Positions 1-9,635 of a stretch of 50,270 nucleotides of DNA are shown here, one piece after another (positions within the stretch are counted from its first letter, which is position 1; each line of letters opens with the position of its first letter). Under the pieces are notes generated by a model. That model was given only the letters and a program-made list of their open reading frames with translations. It was not told the origin of the DNA and made no database searches. Source of the DNA: an uncultured Spirochaetales bacterium (GTDB taxonomy: Bacteria; Spirochaetota; Spirochaetia; Sphaerochaetales; Sphaerochaetaceae); assembly GCA_949295125.1 (NCBI GenBank), contig CASFJV010000017.1:1-50270 (forward strand), read 5' to 3'. The translations under genes and the position numbers were made by a program.

Positions 1-220
<220 letters not shown>

Positions 221-227
221 CGAATGC

Positions 228-245
228 CCCAGTCCGAAGACTGGG
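228..245 (-). other. UUCG-capped hairpin just upstream of 16S
   Basis: The minus strand reads CCCAGTC-TTCG-GACTGGG, a perfect 7-bp stem closed by a UUCG tetraloop, ending about 8 nt before the inferred mature 16S 5' end. It is likely a leader or processing structure of the rRNA precursor. A second perfect hairpin (GGAAGC-GGAT-GCTTCC) lies at 340-355 in the same leader. The stems are seen directly; the processing role is inferred. Confidence 0.6.
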
Positions 246-421
246 ACCTATTTTCCAACTTCAGTCTTTCTCCTGCCAAGCTCGCTTGAACCATCTGACT
301 TTTAATTTGCCATTTGTTGTTCTTCTATTCGAATTGACAGGAAGCATCCGCTTCCTTCTCTCTCTTCCCATGCGCGTTAGATCTTAAAAAACTTCCTCTG
401 TGCCTCTCAGCACGCTATGAC

Positions 422-451
422 ACTTTAGCCCTTTTCACTCATAACTGTCAA
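422..451 (-). promoter_or_regulatory. rRNA operon promoter
   Basis: On the minus strand TTGACA (446-451) is followed after 18 bp by TAAAGT (422-427). AT-rich tracts just upstream (454-490) could act as an UP element, although they also hold the terminator of the neighbouring operon. The start would give a leader of roughly 195 nt before 16S. The stretch 221-421 holds no gene, only this leader and its hairpins. Confidence 0.7.
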
Positions 452-473
452 TCACTTTTTCCATTTTTTTTTC

Positions 474-529
474 AAAAAAATTTTCCTCCATTGCCCATCT
501 TCTTTTTACATAAGCAATAAGGAGGAAAA
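474..529 (-). terminator. Terminator of the V-ATPase/Usp/EIIA operon
   Basis: Immediately after the EIIA stop codon the minus strand forms TTTTCCTCC (529-521) plus ATTGC-type inner pairing (518-514 with 494-490) with GGAGGAAAA (489-481), followed by a run of seven Ts (480-474). This is a classical intrinsic terminator separating the operon from the rRNA promoter downstream. Confidence 0.85.
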
Positions 530-534
530 TAGTC

Positions 535-984
535 TCAGAAAAATACTGAAATGAGGTCTTCCTGGCTCTTTGAGTTCTTTATGAGTCTCATCATTGTGCT
601 GTTTTTCACAACCTGTGCAATCTGGGATAGTACCTGCACATGTTCACTAGGATGATCCGGACTTCCAAAGACAAGGAAATATACACTTGTAGGCTTTCCG
701 TCTGCGGAGTCGAAATCGATCTCTTTCCTGCCGACAGCAAGGGAGACAACCGGCTCTTTTATGAAATCCACTTTTGCATGCGGAATTGCCACTCCATTCT
801 CAAGCCCGGTAGATCCAAGCTTTTCCCTCTCAAGCACTGCGTTAAGCGCACTTTTTTCCTGATCCTCATCAAGGCCATATGCAATAGAGAACTCGTGTAC
901 GAGGTTTTCAAGCAATTCCATCTTGTTTTCTCCCTCAAGCGGACAGAAACAATACTCTTTCTTCAGGCTATCTGTTAAAGACAT
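535..984 (-). CDS. PTS EIIA type-2 (nitrogen-PTS-like) domain protein
   Basis: A 149-residue single-domain protein of the fructose/nitrogen EIIA family (PtsN-like). The phosphorylatable histidine is visible as His69 in the motif GVAIPHAK, preceded by the usual REKLGSTGLENG stretch. Such proteins accept a phosphate from HPr or NPr; when not attached to a sugar permease they generally act as regulators. No EIIB or EIIC gene lies nearby. Its start codon overlaps the stop of the Usp gene by one base (TGATG) with a strong AGGAGG upstream, so it is translationally coupled to the V-ATPase operon. That suggests, but does not prove, a regulatory role on ion pumping or energy status. It is the last gene before a strong terminator. 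Family certain, function inferred. Confidence 0.85.
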   Translation of the reverse strand: MSLTDSLKKEYCFCPLEGENKMELLENLVHEFSIAYGLDEDQEKSALNAVLEREKLGSTGLENGVAIPHAKVDFIKEPVVSLAVGRKEIDFDSADGKPTSVYFLVFGSPDHPSEHVQVLSQIAQVVKNSTMMRLIKNSKSQEDLISVFF

Positions 985-1475
985 CAGTAATCCTCCTCGA
1001 ACATTGACCAGATGCTGTCATCATCCTTGACGACAAGTACCGGACATGGGCTTGTCCTCATCATCCTGTCATTTTCACTTGTGAGCTCTTCCCTCCTGCT
1101 CCTTATTACATTTATGGATCCGAGGGTAAGAAGATCGATGTGGTTTTCCTTAATGTATTTCATCACTTCAGTATGTGGAGAGCCTTCAATGATTGAAGCC
1201 TCTATAGTGATCTCTTTCTGGGCAGCAAGCTTTTGCGCATGCCTTATATGGCGCTCAGCATCCTTCCTGAGATCACTCAGGTATTCACTCCTTTCCTGTG
1301 CAACGAAAATATGGCTCTTTACCAGATCCCCCAGCGCCTTTGTATTGACTACATATAATACATGCAGCCTTGCACCCGTGCTTTTTGAAAGCATGATAGA
1401 GTACATAAGGGCACTAAGCGATCCTTCTGATCCATCAAGATATGTCAATATATCCAGAAATGGCGCATTGCTCAT
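984..1475 (-). CDS. Universal stress protein (UspA family)
   Basis: A 163-residue single-domain Usp fold protein: N-terminal ILTYLDGSEGSLSAL strand-loop, a long central helix, then LLTLGSINVIRSRREE and the C-terminal PCPVLVVKDD strand. The classical ATP-binding G-2x-G-9x-G(S/T) pattern is poorly kept (one Gly in LGSIN, then RSRREE), so ATP binding is uncertain. The gene overlaps the V-ATPase subunit D stop codon by four bases and is itself overlapped by the EIIA gene, so it is co-transcribed and coupled with the ATPase. Its acidic C-terminal tail (residues about 150-163, with FEEDY) is not part of the core fold. Role beyond stress or energy signalling is unknown. Confidence 0.85.
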   Translation of the reverse strand: MSNAPFLDILTYLDGSEGSLSALMYSIMLSKSTGARLHVLYVVNTKALGDLVKSHIFVAQERSEYLSDLRKDAERHIRHAQKLAAQKEITIEASIIEGSPHTEVMKYIKENHIDLLTLGSINVIRSRREELTSENDRMMRTSPCPVLVVKDDDSIWSMFEEDY

Positions 1476-2119
1476 ATGCTTTCCCTCCTTTTTTCTTCCT
1501 CTCTTCTCTCCATTCTATCCTTTACGGCTTTAAGCAGGATGAATGACTCCCTTTCCTGTTCTTCTATCCTTGATGTAAGGTACTTAAGCGTCTCTTCCTT
1601 ATCTGGGATGACGAGCTTCTCAAGTGCATTAACCTTCCTGATCGTCTTCTTCACTTCGCGGCTGAGCCTCATGATGGACACCTTGAGTTCAGCCATCTTT
1701 CCCATAAGCTCAAGTGCCTTCCTGTAGTGGTTTATAGCAAGCTCAGAAAGCATGCTTGTACCCTCAGGGGAAAAGTATGGGCCATCCCCTGTGAATGACG
1801 TATCCACTTTCGGAAGGGATACCCCCATGACCCGGCGTTCACTGAGGCTTATTGAACTCTGGATATTAACGGCTCCAGCGAGATTAGCAACTCTCAGGCG
1901 CCCCATATGCATGATAGCATCCTGCAGTGTTGACTCCGCATCTTTCAGGTTCTTCTCCACCCTGTTCTGGTAATCCACGGCCTGGTCGACAAGAGTCAGC
2001 AGCTCACTGACCAGGATGCTCCTCTTCTGATCAAGCAGGTCATAGCCGAGCCTGGAGAATGAGAGCTCATCCTTCAGCTTCATCAAATTGGATCTGGTAG
2101 GTGCTAAAGACGTATCCAT
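1472..2119 (-). CDS. atpD: V-type ATPase subunit D (central rotor shaft)
   Basis: A 215-residue predicted coiled-coil protein beginning with the family signature APTRSNLMKLKDEL and ending in a second long helix rich in E, R and K. Subunit D is the central stalk that turns inside the A3B3 head, analogous to F-type gamma. Length matches the family (about 200-220). It follows subunit B after three bases and precedes the Usp gene with an ATGA overlap. The last residues (RREEEKRRESI) form a basic/acidic tail outside the conserved core. Confidence 0.96.
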   Translation of the reverse strand: MDTSLAPTRSNLMKLKDELSFSRLGYDLLDQKRSILVSELLTLVDQAVDYQNRVEKNLKDAESTLQDAIMHMGRLRVANLAGAVNIQSSISLSERRVMGVSLPKVDTSFTGDGPYFSPEGTSMLSELAINHYRKALELMGKMAELKVSIMRLSREVKKTIRKVNALEKLVIPDKEETLKYLTSRIEEQERESFILLKAVKDRMERREEEKRRESI

Positions 2120-2122
2120 ATG

Positions 2123-3529
2123 CTAGCCCTTATAGTACTCATTAATCTCTTCTTCAGTAAGCCTCTGCAGCTCTTCTGGAGGAAGGATAGAAAGTGCCTG
2201 CCATCCAAGATCAAGAGTCTCCTCAATAGACCTGTCCTCATCATAGCGCTGAGCAACAAACTTCTTTTCAAAGAATTCGCCGAACTGCATATATTTATGG
2301 TCAGTTTCAGTAAGCTCCTCCTCTCCGATGACAGATGCAAGGTTCCTTACTTCCTTCACATGGGAATATGAGGCAAAAAGCTGATTTGAAAGATGAGGAT
2401 GGTCGTCTCTGGTCATGCCCTCTCCGATTCCATCCTTCATAAGCCTTGAAAGGGATGGAAGGCAGTTGATTGGCGGATAGATTCCACGTGAGCTCATATC
2501 GCGGTCAAATACAATCTGCCCTTCAGTGATATACCCTGTAAGATCCGGGATAGGATGGGATATATCATCATTTGGCATTGTAAGGATAGGCAGCTGTGTT
2601 ATGCTTCCGCTCTTTCCGCTTATCTTACCGCTTCTTTCATATATTTCTGCAAGGTTTGAATAAAGGTATCCAGGATATCCTTTCCTTGATGGGATTTCTC
2701 CCCTTAGAGTGCCAATTTCCCTGAGGGACTCACAGTAGTTAGTCATATCCGTCATAATGACAAGCACCTGCTTGCCCTTATCAAATGCCAGATGCTCTGC
2801 AAGGGTAAGCGCCGTATGTGGAGTGATCGTCCTCTCAATGGAAGGATCATCAGCAAGGGAAAGGAAAAGGGCTACATTGTCAAGCACTCCTGTTTCCTCA
2901 AAGGAATCGATAAAGAACTTTGCTACATCGTACTTTACCCCCATTGCAGCAAAAACGATTGCAAAATCGCTTTTTCCACCCCTGACTTTAGCCTGCCTTG
3001 CTATCTGTGCAGCCAGCTGGTTATGCTCCATGCCGTTGCCGCTGAAAATCGGGAGTTTCTGCCCCTGGATCAGTGTGGTCATTCCATCAATTACGGAAAT
3101 GCCTGTCTGGATGAAATCCCTTGGATATTCCCTTGCAGTCGGGTTGATTGGAACGCCATTGACATCCCGCTCATCAGCGCTGGAGGGAGTGCGTGCACCA
3201 TCCCTGCTCTTTCCAAGTCCGTTCATAACACGTCCAAGCATCTTCTCTGTAACACCAAGTGTCAGAGGTTCTCCAAGGAACCTCATGCTTGTCCCAGGAA
3301 GGGAAAGGCCATCAGTCCCTTCAAATACCTGAACGCATACTGCTTCATCGGATGTATCGAGAACCTGTCCGGAGCGGATCTTTCCATCACTTCCCTTGAT
3401 CTCTACAAGTTCTCCGTACCCAACCGGGTGAGTGTTGCGCATATACACAAGGGGACCGTCAATCCGGCTTGCCCCCATGTATTCCCTGCCTGAATATAAT
3501 GCCTTGTTTTTCTTATTATCAGTTATCAT
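2123..3529 (-). CDS. atpB: V-type ATPase subunit B (regulatory nucleotide-binding)
   Basis: About 468 residues, non-catalytic head subunit of the V/A-ATPase. Family motifs are clear: [33 protein letters not shown] segment in place of a Walker [19 protein letters not shown], and [18 protein letters not shown]. The start was set at the ATG at 3529 (ITDNKK follows), which overlaps the end of subunit A by 11 bases and has GGAAG upstream; an in-frame start at 3562 would add 11 residues not typical of the family. It pairs with subunit A to form the ATPase hexamer. Confidence 0.96.
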   Translation of the reverse strand: MITDNKKNKALYSGREYMGASRIDGPLVYMRNTHPVGYGELVEIKGSDGKIRSGQVLDTSDEAVCVQVFEGTDGLSLPGTSMRFLGEPLTLGVTEKMLGRVMNGLGKSRDGARTPSSADERDVNGVPINPTAREYPRDFIQTGISVIDGMTTLIQGQKLPIFSGNGMEHNQLAAQIARQAKVRGGKSDFAIVFAAMGVKYDVAKFFIDSFEETGVLDNVALFLSLADDPSIERTITPHTALTLAEHLAFDKGKQVLVIMTDMTNYCESLREIGTLRGEIPSRKGYPGYLYSNLAEIYERSGKISGKSGSITQLPILTMPNDDISHPIPDLTGYITEGQIVFDRDMSSRGIYPPINCLPSLSRLMKDGIGEGMTRDDHPHLSNQLFASYSHVKEVRNLASVIGEEELTETDHKYMQFGEFFEKKFVAQRYDEDRSIEETLDLGWQALSILPPEELQRLTEEEINEYYKG

Positions 3530-5300
3530 AAATACTTCCCAACTGCATAATTGCCCTGTCAAGCTTCAATGAGAGTTTATCGATCTCATCCTCGCTTCCG
3601 TTTGCAATGTTAAAGCGCATCCTTGCAATATCCTGAACGACGGAAAGCCTTTTGATCTTAACCATCGGAACGCCCTTGGAAATTGCATTCTCTCCCTCTT
3701 CGTAATAATGGATAAGCAAAGAGAGCATCTTGATCTGCTTTTTGACAGAACAGTAACGGTCAATCTCATCAAATGCATTCTGCTGCAGGAATGCAGTCTT
3801 GAAGAGGGAACAGCATTCGATTATGAAATTCTGGCTGTCTGGAAGGGCATCAGGACCGACGAGCTTCACAATCTGGTTAAGCCTTACTTCCTTCTGCAGC
3901 AGCTCCATGATCTTCTGCCTGTTGACTGCCCATTCTCCGCCGCTTTCCTTTTCCCACCATGCTTTGACTTCATCGATATACTCACTGTATGAATCAAGCC
4001 AGCTTATGGCTGGATAGTGCCTTGCAGACGCTAGTGACCTGTCAAGTCCCCAGAAACAGCGCACGAAGCGTTTTGTATGCTGCGTAACTGGTTCAGAGAA
4101 GTCTCCTCCCGGAGGAGATACAGCTCCGATGATGGAAACAGATCCTTCACGCCCAGAGAGAGTTGCCATATGCCCTGCCCTTTCATAGAACTGGGCAATT
4201 CGTGTCGGAAGATATGCAGGGAATCCTTCTTCTGCAGGCATTTCCTCCATTCGTCCAGACAGTTCCCTGAGGGCTTCCGCCCAGCGTGATGTGCTGTCTG
4301 CCATAATGGCAACGTTATAGCCCATGTCGCGGTAGTATTCTGCCATCGTTATACCTGTATAGATGGATGCCTCCCTGGCAGAAACAGGCATATTTGACGT
4401 ATTGGCAATAAGGATAGTCCTCTGCATCAGGCTCTGTCCTGTCCTTGGATCCACAAGATGCGGGAATTCCCTCAGAACATCCGTCATCTCATTTCCCCTT
4501 TCTCCACAGCCGATATATACGATGATATCCGCATCACACCACTGAGCAATGGAGTGCTGCGTCATGGTCTTTCCAGTTCCAAACCCTCCAGGGATTGCAA
4601 CTGTTCCCCCCTTTGCAAGAGGGAAAAGCGAATCAATTACCCTCAAGCCCGTAATCAGGGGTGTATCAAGGTTAAGGCGTTCCTTTACCGGGCGTGGATT
4701 CCTTATAGGCCAGTACTGCTTCATTGTAAGAGGATAGGTCATCCCTTTCTCATCCTCAACAAGGGCAATCTCATCTTCTACGGTGTATTCCCCTTCTTCC
4801 TTTATGGAAACAATATGGTATTTCCCTTCAAATGCAGGGGGAAGCATTACGCGGTGCAGAACCCTTTCTGTCTCCTGCACCTCTGCAAAGACCTCACCCA
4901 TTCCAATCTCATCACCTGCTTTTTTTACAGGTACCATATGCCATTTCTTTTCATGGCTTATGGAACTTATAGAGATTCCGCGCTCAATGAAGTCCCCGCT
5001 GAGGCTCCTGATTTCCTCAAGAGGCCTCTGTATTCCATCATATATATTTCCGATAAGTCCAGGTCCCAGCTCCACAGAAAGGCTCATGCCCGTACCATAG
5101 ACATTGTCCCCTGGTGCTATTCCAGTTGCATCCTCATATACCTGGCATGTAGCCTCATCCCCGTTAAGCTTGACGATCTCACCTACGATCCTGAGATCGC
5201 TCACATGCACAAGCTCCTGCATTTTTGCATCTGTAATTCCCTTAATAGTAAGGACTGGGCCATTGACTTTCTTAACCCTTCCAACGATTTTATCTTGCAT
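3519..5300 (-). CDS. atpA: V-type ATPase subunit A (catalytic)
   Basis: A 593-residue catalytic head subunit. The N-terminal beta barrel ([14 protein letters not shown]) is followed by the A-type insertion, then a Walker A loop GGFGTGKT at residues 238-245, the GCGERGNEM segment, and the [12 protein letters not shown] and [18 protein letters not shown] motifs. Walker A is GGFGTGKT rather than the common GPFGSGKT. It hydrolyses or synthesises ATP in the A3B3 head coupled to ion flow through I and K. It overlaps subunit E upstream by 11 bases and subunit B downstream by 11 bases, which points to translational coupling to keep head stoichiometry. Confidence 0.97.
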   Translation of the reverse strand: MQDKIVGRVKKVNGPVLTIKGITDAKMQELVHVSDLRIVGEIVKLNGDEATCQVYEDATGIAPGDNVYGTGMSLSVELGPGLIGNIYDGIQRPLEEIRSLSGDFIERGISISSISHEKKWHMVPVKKAGDEIGMGEVFAEVQETERVLHRVMLPPAFEGKYHIVSIKEEGEYTVEDEIALVEDEKGMTYPLTMKQYWPIRNPRPVKERLNLDTPLITGLRVIDSLFPLAKGGTVAIPGGFGTGKTMTQHSIAQWCDADIIVYIGCGERGNEMTDVLREFPHLVDPRTGQSLMQRTILIANTSNMPVSAREASIYTGITMAEYYRDMGYNVAIMADSTSRWAEALRELSGRMEEMPAEEGFPAYLPTRIAQFYERAGHMATLSGREGSVSIIGAVSPPGGDFSEPVTQHTKRFVRCFWGLDRSLASARHYPAISWLDSYSEYIDEVKAWWEKESGGEWAVNRQKIMELLQKEVRLNQIVKLVGPDALPDSQNFIIECCSLFKTAFLQQNAFDEIDRYCSVKKQIKMLSLLIHYYEEGENAISKGVPMVKIKRLSVVQDIARMRFNIANGSEDEIDKLSLKLDRAIMQLGSIYDN

Positions 5301-5904
5301 TTTCTTCCTGTAATATCTTTCTTATTTCTTTCTGATAGCGTCTGATGCGGGTGCTAAGGAGGTTGTTGTAGCTGATTTTCCTGTCAAGGGTGGAAAGAAC
5401 TACGCCGATTTCAGGGCAGATACGCTCATCCATGACCAGAGATATATCATTTCCGCTCTTTTCCTTAATAAGCTTTTCAGCCTTCCTGAGCATATTCTCA
5501 TCTACAGGTGCTTCCTGGCTGCACTGCACCATCTGCTTTTCCTTATCCAGTCCGATAGCGGCTTCCACTATCCAGGAAACCAAAGCATCTGAGAGCTCTC
5601 CCTTTCCTGCAAGAGATGAAAACTCCTTTTCCACCATCAGCATCACTTCCTGGTAAGATGAGTCCATCGTCTTAATCTCCCTGAGGCGATCGATGCTTCT
5701 CTTTGCACTCTCTTCCTTAAGCCTTATTGAGCTGATGTGGATATCAAGCGACCTCATCTCTTCAGCTTTCTTCTTCTCAAGCTCTTCCTCTGCTTCTGCG
5801 AGAATACGGTCACGCTCCTTTAAAGCATCGGCTTTGATGGATTCAGCCTTCTTCTCTGCTTCACTGATAATTCCATCCATGAGAGTGTTGGATTCAATAC
5901 TCAT
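5290..5904 (-). CDS. atpE: V-type ATPase subunit E (peripheral stalk)
   Basis: A 204-residue protein with a long charged N-terminal coiled coil (residues about 10-90, rich in E and K) and a globular C-terminal half containing DERICPEIGVVLSTLDRKISYNNLLSTRIRR, the family's conserved end. Subunit E pairs with the G/H-like subunit at the head of this operon to make the peripheral stalk that holds the A3B3 head. It starts four bases inside the end of subunit F (ATGA) and overlaps subunit A by 11 bases. Confidence 0.92.
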   Translation of the reverse strand: MSIESNTLMDGIISEAEKKAESIKADALKERDRILAEAEEELEKKKAEEMRSLDIHISSIRLKEESAKRSIDRLREIKTMDSSYQEVMLMVEKEFSSLAGKGELSDALVSWIVEAAIGLDKEKQMVQCSQEAPVDENMLRKAEKLIKEKSGNDISLVMDERICPEIGVVLSTLDRKISYNNLLSTRIRRYQKEIRKILQEENAR

Positions 5905-6200
5905 ATTGAAACTCCTATCGCTTGGTTTACAAGGCTCTTGAGATCCCTTGTGAAACCTTTGCCGCTTGAGGGGATTTCGACAACAAGAGGGAAGGACTCA
6001 CTAAACAGGTAGTGGTCCACAGTCTCCCTTATCATGTTGGCAACATCCTCCGTGATGATGATAATCCCCCTCTCCTTGTTTTCCAGGGCATTCTGCCATG
6101 CATTCCTTGCTTCCTCACTAGTGTGTGCAGTCTCACCCTGCACACCTACTATTGAGAAGCCGAGGACGGTATCATCATCTCCGATAACGTAATATTCCAT
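5901..6200 (-). CDS. atpF: V-type ATPase subunit F (central stalk)
   Basis: A 99-residue Rossmann-like small subunit beginning YYVIGDDDTVLGFSIVGVQG, the typical first strand and loop of V-ATPase subunit F, followed by RGIIIITEDVA and a C-terminal PSSGKG stretch. It caps the central stalk together with subunit D and modulates rotation. It begins on the stop codon of subunit K (TAATG) and overlaps subunit E by four bases. Length is typical (about 100). Confidence 0.94.
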   Translation of the reverse strand: MEYYVIGDDDTVLGFSIVGVQGETAHTSEEARNAWQNALENKERGIIIITEDVANMIRETVDHYLFSESFPLVVEIPSSGKGFTRDLKSLVNQAIGVSI

Positions 6201-6544
6201 TAAACAGTTCCAAGAATCATGAGGGCTGTAATAAATCCGAATACTACAAGTCCTTCTGAAAGTCCGATGAAGATGAGCGCATTGCTTGCGATCTCAGGCT
6301 TTTCCGAGATAGCTCCCATTGCTGCAGATCCTACGTTTGAAATAGCAATTCCAGCACTGATTGCACCTAGACCGAAAGCAAGAGCAGCTGCAAAGCAGAT
6401 AAGTGCTGTCTGATAGCTTCCACTCTGTACGCTCTCTGCTGCTGCATAGAGTGTCGGTGAGTAGATGAATGCTGTTCCAAGAAGGAGCAGAACTGTTAGC
6501 GCGAAAGTCAGATTTACTTTCTTCCTAAATTCAATTGCGGCCAT
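6200..6544 (-). CDS. atpK: V-type ATPase subunit K (membrane rotor proteolipid)
   Basis: About 114 residues. The ATG at 6544 (AAIEFRKK follows) is chosen because it has AGGAGG directly upstream; a longer in-frame reading would run into subunit I. A hydrophobic N-terminal segment (LTFALTVLLLLG) is followed by the two-helix hairpin that forms the rotor ring: a Gly/Ala-rich helix (FGLGAISAGIAISNVGSAAMGAISEKPE) and a helix with the ion-carrying glutamate in GLSEGLVVFGF. So it is a single-hairpin K with an extra N-terminal helix or signal. The residues used as extra Na+ ligands in Na+-type rings (Gln in helix 1, Ser/Thr after the Glu) are not apparent, which favours protons; this is inference. Confidence 0.93.
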   Translation of the reverse strand: MAAIEFRKKVNLTFALTVLLLLGTAFIYSPTLYAAAESVQSGSYQTALICFAAALAFGLGAISAGIAISNVGSAAMGAISEKPEIASNALIFIGLSEGLVVFGFITALMILGTV

Positions 6545-6563
6545 AATGACCCTCCTATATATT

Positions 6564-8543
6564 TCAGTTAGCCTTGCGCCTGCCACTAAGCCCTATGGGC
6601 TGATAAGCAAATCCGCGGCCGGTAAAGAACCTTGTGAAGAATTCGTAGTAGTTGAGCCTGAGGGAGTTGATTCCAGCACTGAGTCCCTCCAGTACGACAA
6701 CAAGCACGTTCCCTACGATTATGATAAGTGTCCCGAAAATGGCATTTCCCGTCATTTCCGCCATATCCTGGAAAGCTGTCATCAGCGATACGTGCGCAAT
6801 TCCAAGCCCTGCAACACGCATGAAAGAAAGGGTATTGGCAAGGAAGCCTGAGAAAATTTCCAGTATCGTGATAAGGCTTTCAATCACAGTGTTTATCACA
6901 AGCTGGCTTACCTTCTCCTTATGCCCTTTCCTCAGCTGAATGATAAAATGAACTGGTTCCGAGATGAATATCATGACAATGAGGAAAACAAGGCTTGGCA
7001 TCATCCATGCGGGTGTTGGCACTGTCTTATAGCCAGATGCGACAAAACCGAAACCTGCATAAATTCCTATTGCATAAAGAGCTCCGCCGACAAATCCATT
7101 CTTATCAAAGATAAGCTCAAAGAATCTCTTTTTCCTGATGAGATTGATCCAGTTTAGAATAAGGCCTGTGGCAATTACAGCGATGCCGAACTTTATCGTT
7201 ATTCCAAGGATGTCGTAAATATCATTTACATAGCCATTTCCGCCATGGCCATTAACCACGCTGTGGTAATTGAACCAGAGTGCCGGGATCCAGGAATAGC
7301 CGAAACAGGATCCGAAAAGCAGTCCGCCTAACATGCTTGCCGGCCCCAGGTAAAGCAGAAGGGAACACAGGTACCTGCTTATAAGCCCATCCTTCTTAAG
7401 CGGATTCTTCCTGTACATGTATGTTCCAATAAGGCCGACAAGAAGCAGGACAAATCCCTGTCCAAGATCTGCAAACATAAGGGCAAACATAAGGATGTAT
7501 GCAACTGCGGTAAACGGCGTCGGATTGATTGATCCATACTCAGGAGTTCCATAGTTATTGACAAGATGCTCAAATGGCTTGAGGGCCTTGGGGCTTGTCA
7601 TGGAAACAGGAACACTTTCCCTCTCCATCTCATCTGCATCCCTTGCCTCAATGATGCACCTTCCATCCGTTGCCTCAAGGATCGCATCATATACCCTCTG
7701 GTATTCGTCTTCAGGAACCCATCCGGAAAGGAGCGTCGTATTCTTGGTATAGGAGAAATAAGACTCGACAGAGGAACACAGCTCATGGACCCTTACATTG
7801 ATCCATGCCTTATCAAGGTCATCTATGCGTTCCCCTATCTTTTCCTTAACTTCCTCTTTAAGCTTTTCGAGGTCCTTCCTGTCTTTCTCCAGGCATTTTG
7901 AAAGTTCCCCCTTTGCCCTTTGAAGTGCATTCTTCTGCTCGCTTGCTTCGCTTGATTCTGCCCAGTGGAACTTATCAAAGAGATCATCAATCCTCTCGCG
8001 GTCCCTCTTGAATGAAAGGACGGCAAAAGATGATCCTTCTTTCTCAACAACGGCTCCGAACTGCTCAAGACGGGAGCTGAAATCATCCTCCCTTGAAGGC
8101 ACATTTCCGACACGCAGGTCTATATACTCATTCTTCTTGTCTTCTATATAGCGCATCATTTCGCCATGCTGCAGATAACGCTGGTTCACTATCCTCTGCC
8201 TGTCCTTTATGGACTGCGTGGAAATAGTCAGGCGCTCTATAAAGCGTCTCAGCTTATCAAGATCGAGAACGTCCACATTCTCCAGGTCTGAAGCACTCAG
8301 GGACGGAACCTTGTGCCCCGCCTGGGAAAAAAGGCTTTCTATGCGGACCCTGTATTCTGCAAGGTCTGCGCCAGTCCTGCCATCATCCCCGCTCTTTATC
8401 TTCTTCATCCTTTCCTTGTCGAGTCCTTCAATATGGACAAAATCCATGACTCCCCTGGAAAGGAGGTTCTTCACGACCTTATCTTTATCTTCATCCAGCA
8501 CGACAGCTGTAAGCAGCTTCATGCGCCTAGTAAACAAGCTCAT
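6564..8543 (-). CDS. atpI: V-type ATPase subunit I (membrane stator)
   Basis: A 659-residue subunit. Residues about 1-330 are a cytosolic coiled-coil arm (MKLLTAVVLDEDKDKV start); the C-terminal half has seven to eight membrane helices. The conserved helix SFMRVAGLGIAHVSL carries the likely essential Arg576, and the family end motif LNYYEFFTRFFTGRGFAYQP is present. Subunit I forms the ion half-channels against the K ring and anchors the peripheral stalk. It starts four bases inside subunit C and ends 19 bases before subunit K. Confidence 0.96.
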   Translation of the reverse strand: MSLFTRRMKLLTAVVLDEDKDKVVKNLLSRGVMDFVHIEGLDKERMKKIKSGDDGRTGADLAEYRVRIESLFSQAGHKVPSLSASDLENVDVLDLDKLRRFIERLTISTQSIKDRQRIVNQRYLQHGEMMRYIEDKKNEYIDLRVGNVPSREDDFSSRLEQFGAVVEKEGSSFAVLSFKRDRERIDDLFDKFHWAESSEASEQKNALQRAKGELSKCLEKDRKDLEKLKEEVKEKIGERIDDLDKAWINVRVHELCSSVESYFSYTKNTTLLSGWVPEDEYQRVYDAILEATDGRCIIEARDADEMERESVPVSMTSPKALKPFEHLVNNYGTPEYGSINPTPFTAVAYILMFALMFADLGQGFVLLLVGLIGTYMYRKNPLKKDGLISRYLCSLLLYLGPASMLGGLLFGSCFGYSWIPALWFNYHSVVNGHGGNGYVNDIYDILGITIKFGIAVIATGLILNWINLIRKKRFFELIFDKNGFVGGALYAIGIYAGFGFVASGYKTVPTPAWMMPSLVFLIVMIFISEPVHFIIQLRKGHKEKVSQLVINTVIESLITILEIFSGFLANTLSFMRVAGLGIAHVSLMTAFQDMAEMTGNAIFGTLIIIVGNVLVVVLEGLSAGINSLRLNYYEFFTRFFTGRGFAYQPIGLSGRRKAN

Positions 8544-9634
8544 AGCACAGCTCCCCTTATCCTCTCTTCATCCCATTTATAGAACTTAGCACTCATTATG
8601 CTCCTGATTCTCTGCTCTTCATCACGCAGGAGGAAGAAATATGAGAGAATTGTTCCTACATTGAATGGCTTTTGGGAAAGGATCTTCAAAAACTCCTTTT
8701 TTCTAGTTTGGCCAAGATACTCCTCAATCCTGACAATATGTTCAGCATTCTCATCATTTCCAGTCATATCATCATCATTTTTCCTGATATCACCGAGATC
8801 CTGCATCAATGCCTTATAATGCCTTGATGCAACACTTCTTACATCCTCGATGCTGTCGATCTTGTCAAAGCTTTTCTTTGCCATCAGGCCTTCATAGACC
8901 TTTCCATAAGGAATGACTACAGCCTTCAGCTCGCTTTGCGATAAATGATGGTAGAAGCTGTATCTGACAAACAGGAGTATATTCTTCAGGTCAACATCGA
9001 CATAGTAAATATCTTCGCTTACTTTCCTGTCTTCCCCCTTCAGCTTCCCAATGGAGCTGAAAAGGTTCCTGAAATACAGGTGATCCAGCTTTATTTCCAG
9101 GTCAAAAAGGCCATTTGCCCTGATCTCATCAAAGGAAATGGAAGAGATCAGATCATAATAGATGCTGTCCTTGAAGGACGCAACAACGCCATCCCATCCT
9201 GATGAGTTAATCAGTGCATTGTAGTCTATATGGTTTACTATGTCCTTCTTATAGATATAGTTTGCCCTGTATGCAATCTGATGATTCCTTACGGCAGATG
9301 AATACCACAGCCTCAGGGCATTCTTAATATTCTCTTCCTCTGCTTTGCTCAGTAAAGTCTCAATAAGGTATTTCTCATTCCCTTTCAGGTATGAAATGAC
9401 ATTCCTGAAATCTTCTATCTCGTACTCCATAAGTGCAAGTTCAACAGCCTGCAGGTCTCCTGTTTCACTGTATACTGAAACAAGAGAGGAATACTTGGTA
9501 TCCTTCAATACGCTGATTGCTTCGTTGAGTGTCGGAGCTTTTATCATGTCAGAAGAGATTGTAGAGGTGTTCATCTCCCCAATCCTTGCCCTGAGCTTAG
9601 CATTCACAAAAGCATATTCACTTACTTTTCCCAT
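8540..9634 (-). CDS. atpC: V-type ATPase subunit C (AC39/d-like)
   Basis: About 364 residues of the V-ATPase C/AC39 family, the funnel-shaped socket that joins the central stalk to the K ring. The start at the ATG at 9634 (GKVSEYAFVNAKLRARIG) is preferred: a GGAG lies nine bases upstream and this matches the family's usual YAF/YANAKLRA opening; an ATG five codons earlier (9649) lacks a good ribosome site. The protein is all-helical in appearance with YVDVDLKNILLFVRYSF, a typical helix of the family. It starts one base after the stop codon of the preceding stalk gene and overlaps subunit I by four bases. Confidence 0.92.
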   Translation of the reverse strand: MGKVSEYAFVNAKLRARIGEMNTSTISSDMIKAPTLNEAISVLKDTKYSSLVSVYSETGDLQAVELALMEYEIEDFRNVISYLKGNEKYLIETLLSKAEEENIKNALRLWYSSAVRNHQIAYRANYIYKKDIVNHIDYNALINSSGWDGVVASFKDSIYYDLISSISFDEIRANGLFDLEIKLDHLYFRNLFSSIGKLKGEDRKVSEDIYYVDVDLKNILLFVRYSFYHHLSQSELKAVVIPYGKVYEGLMAKKSFDKIDSIEDVRSVASRHYKALMQDLGDIRKNDDDMTGNDENAEHIVRIEEYLGQTRKKEFLKILSQKPFNVGTILSYFFLLRDEEQRIRSIMSAKFYKWDEERIRGAVL

Positions 9635-9635
9635 G

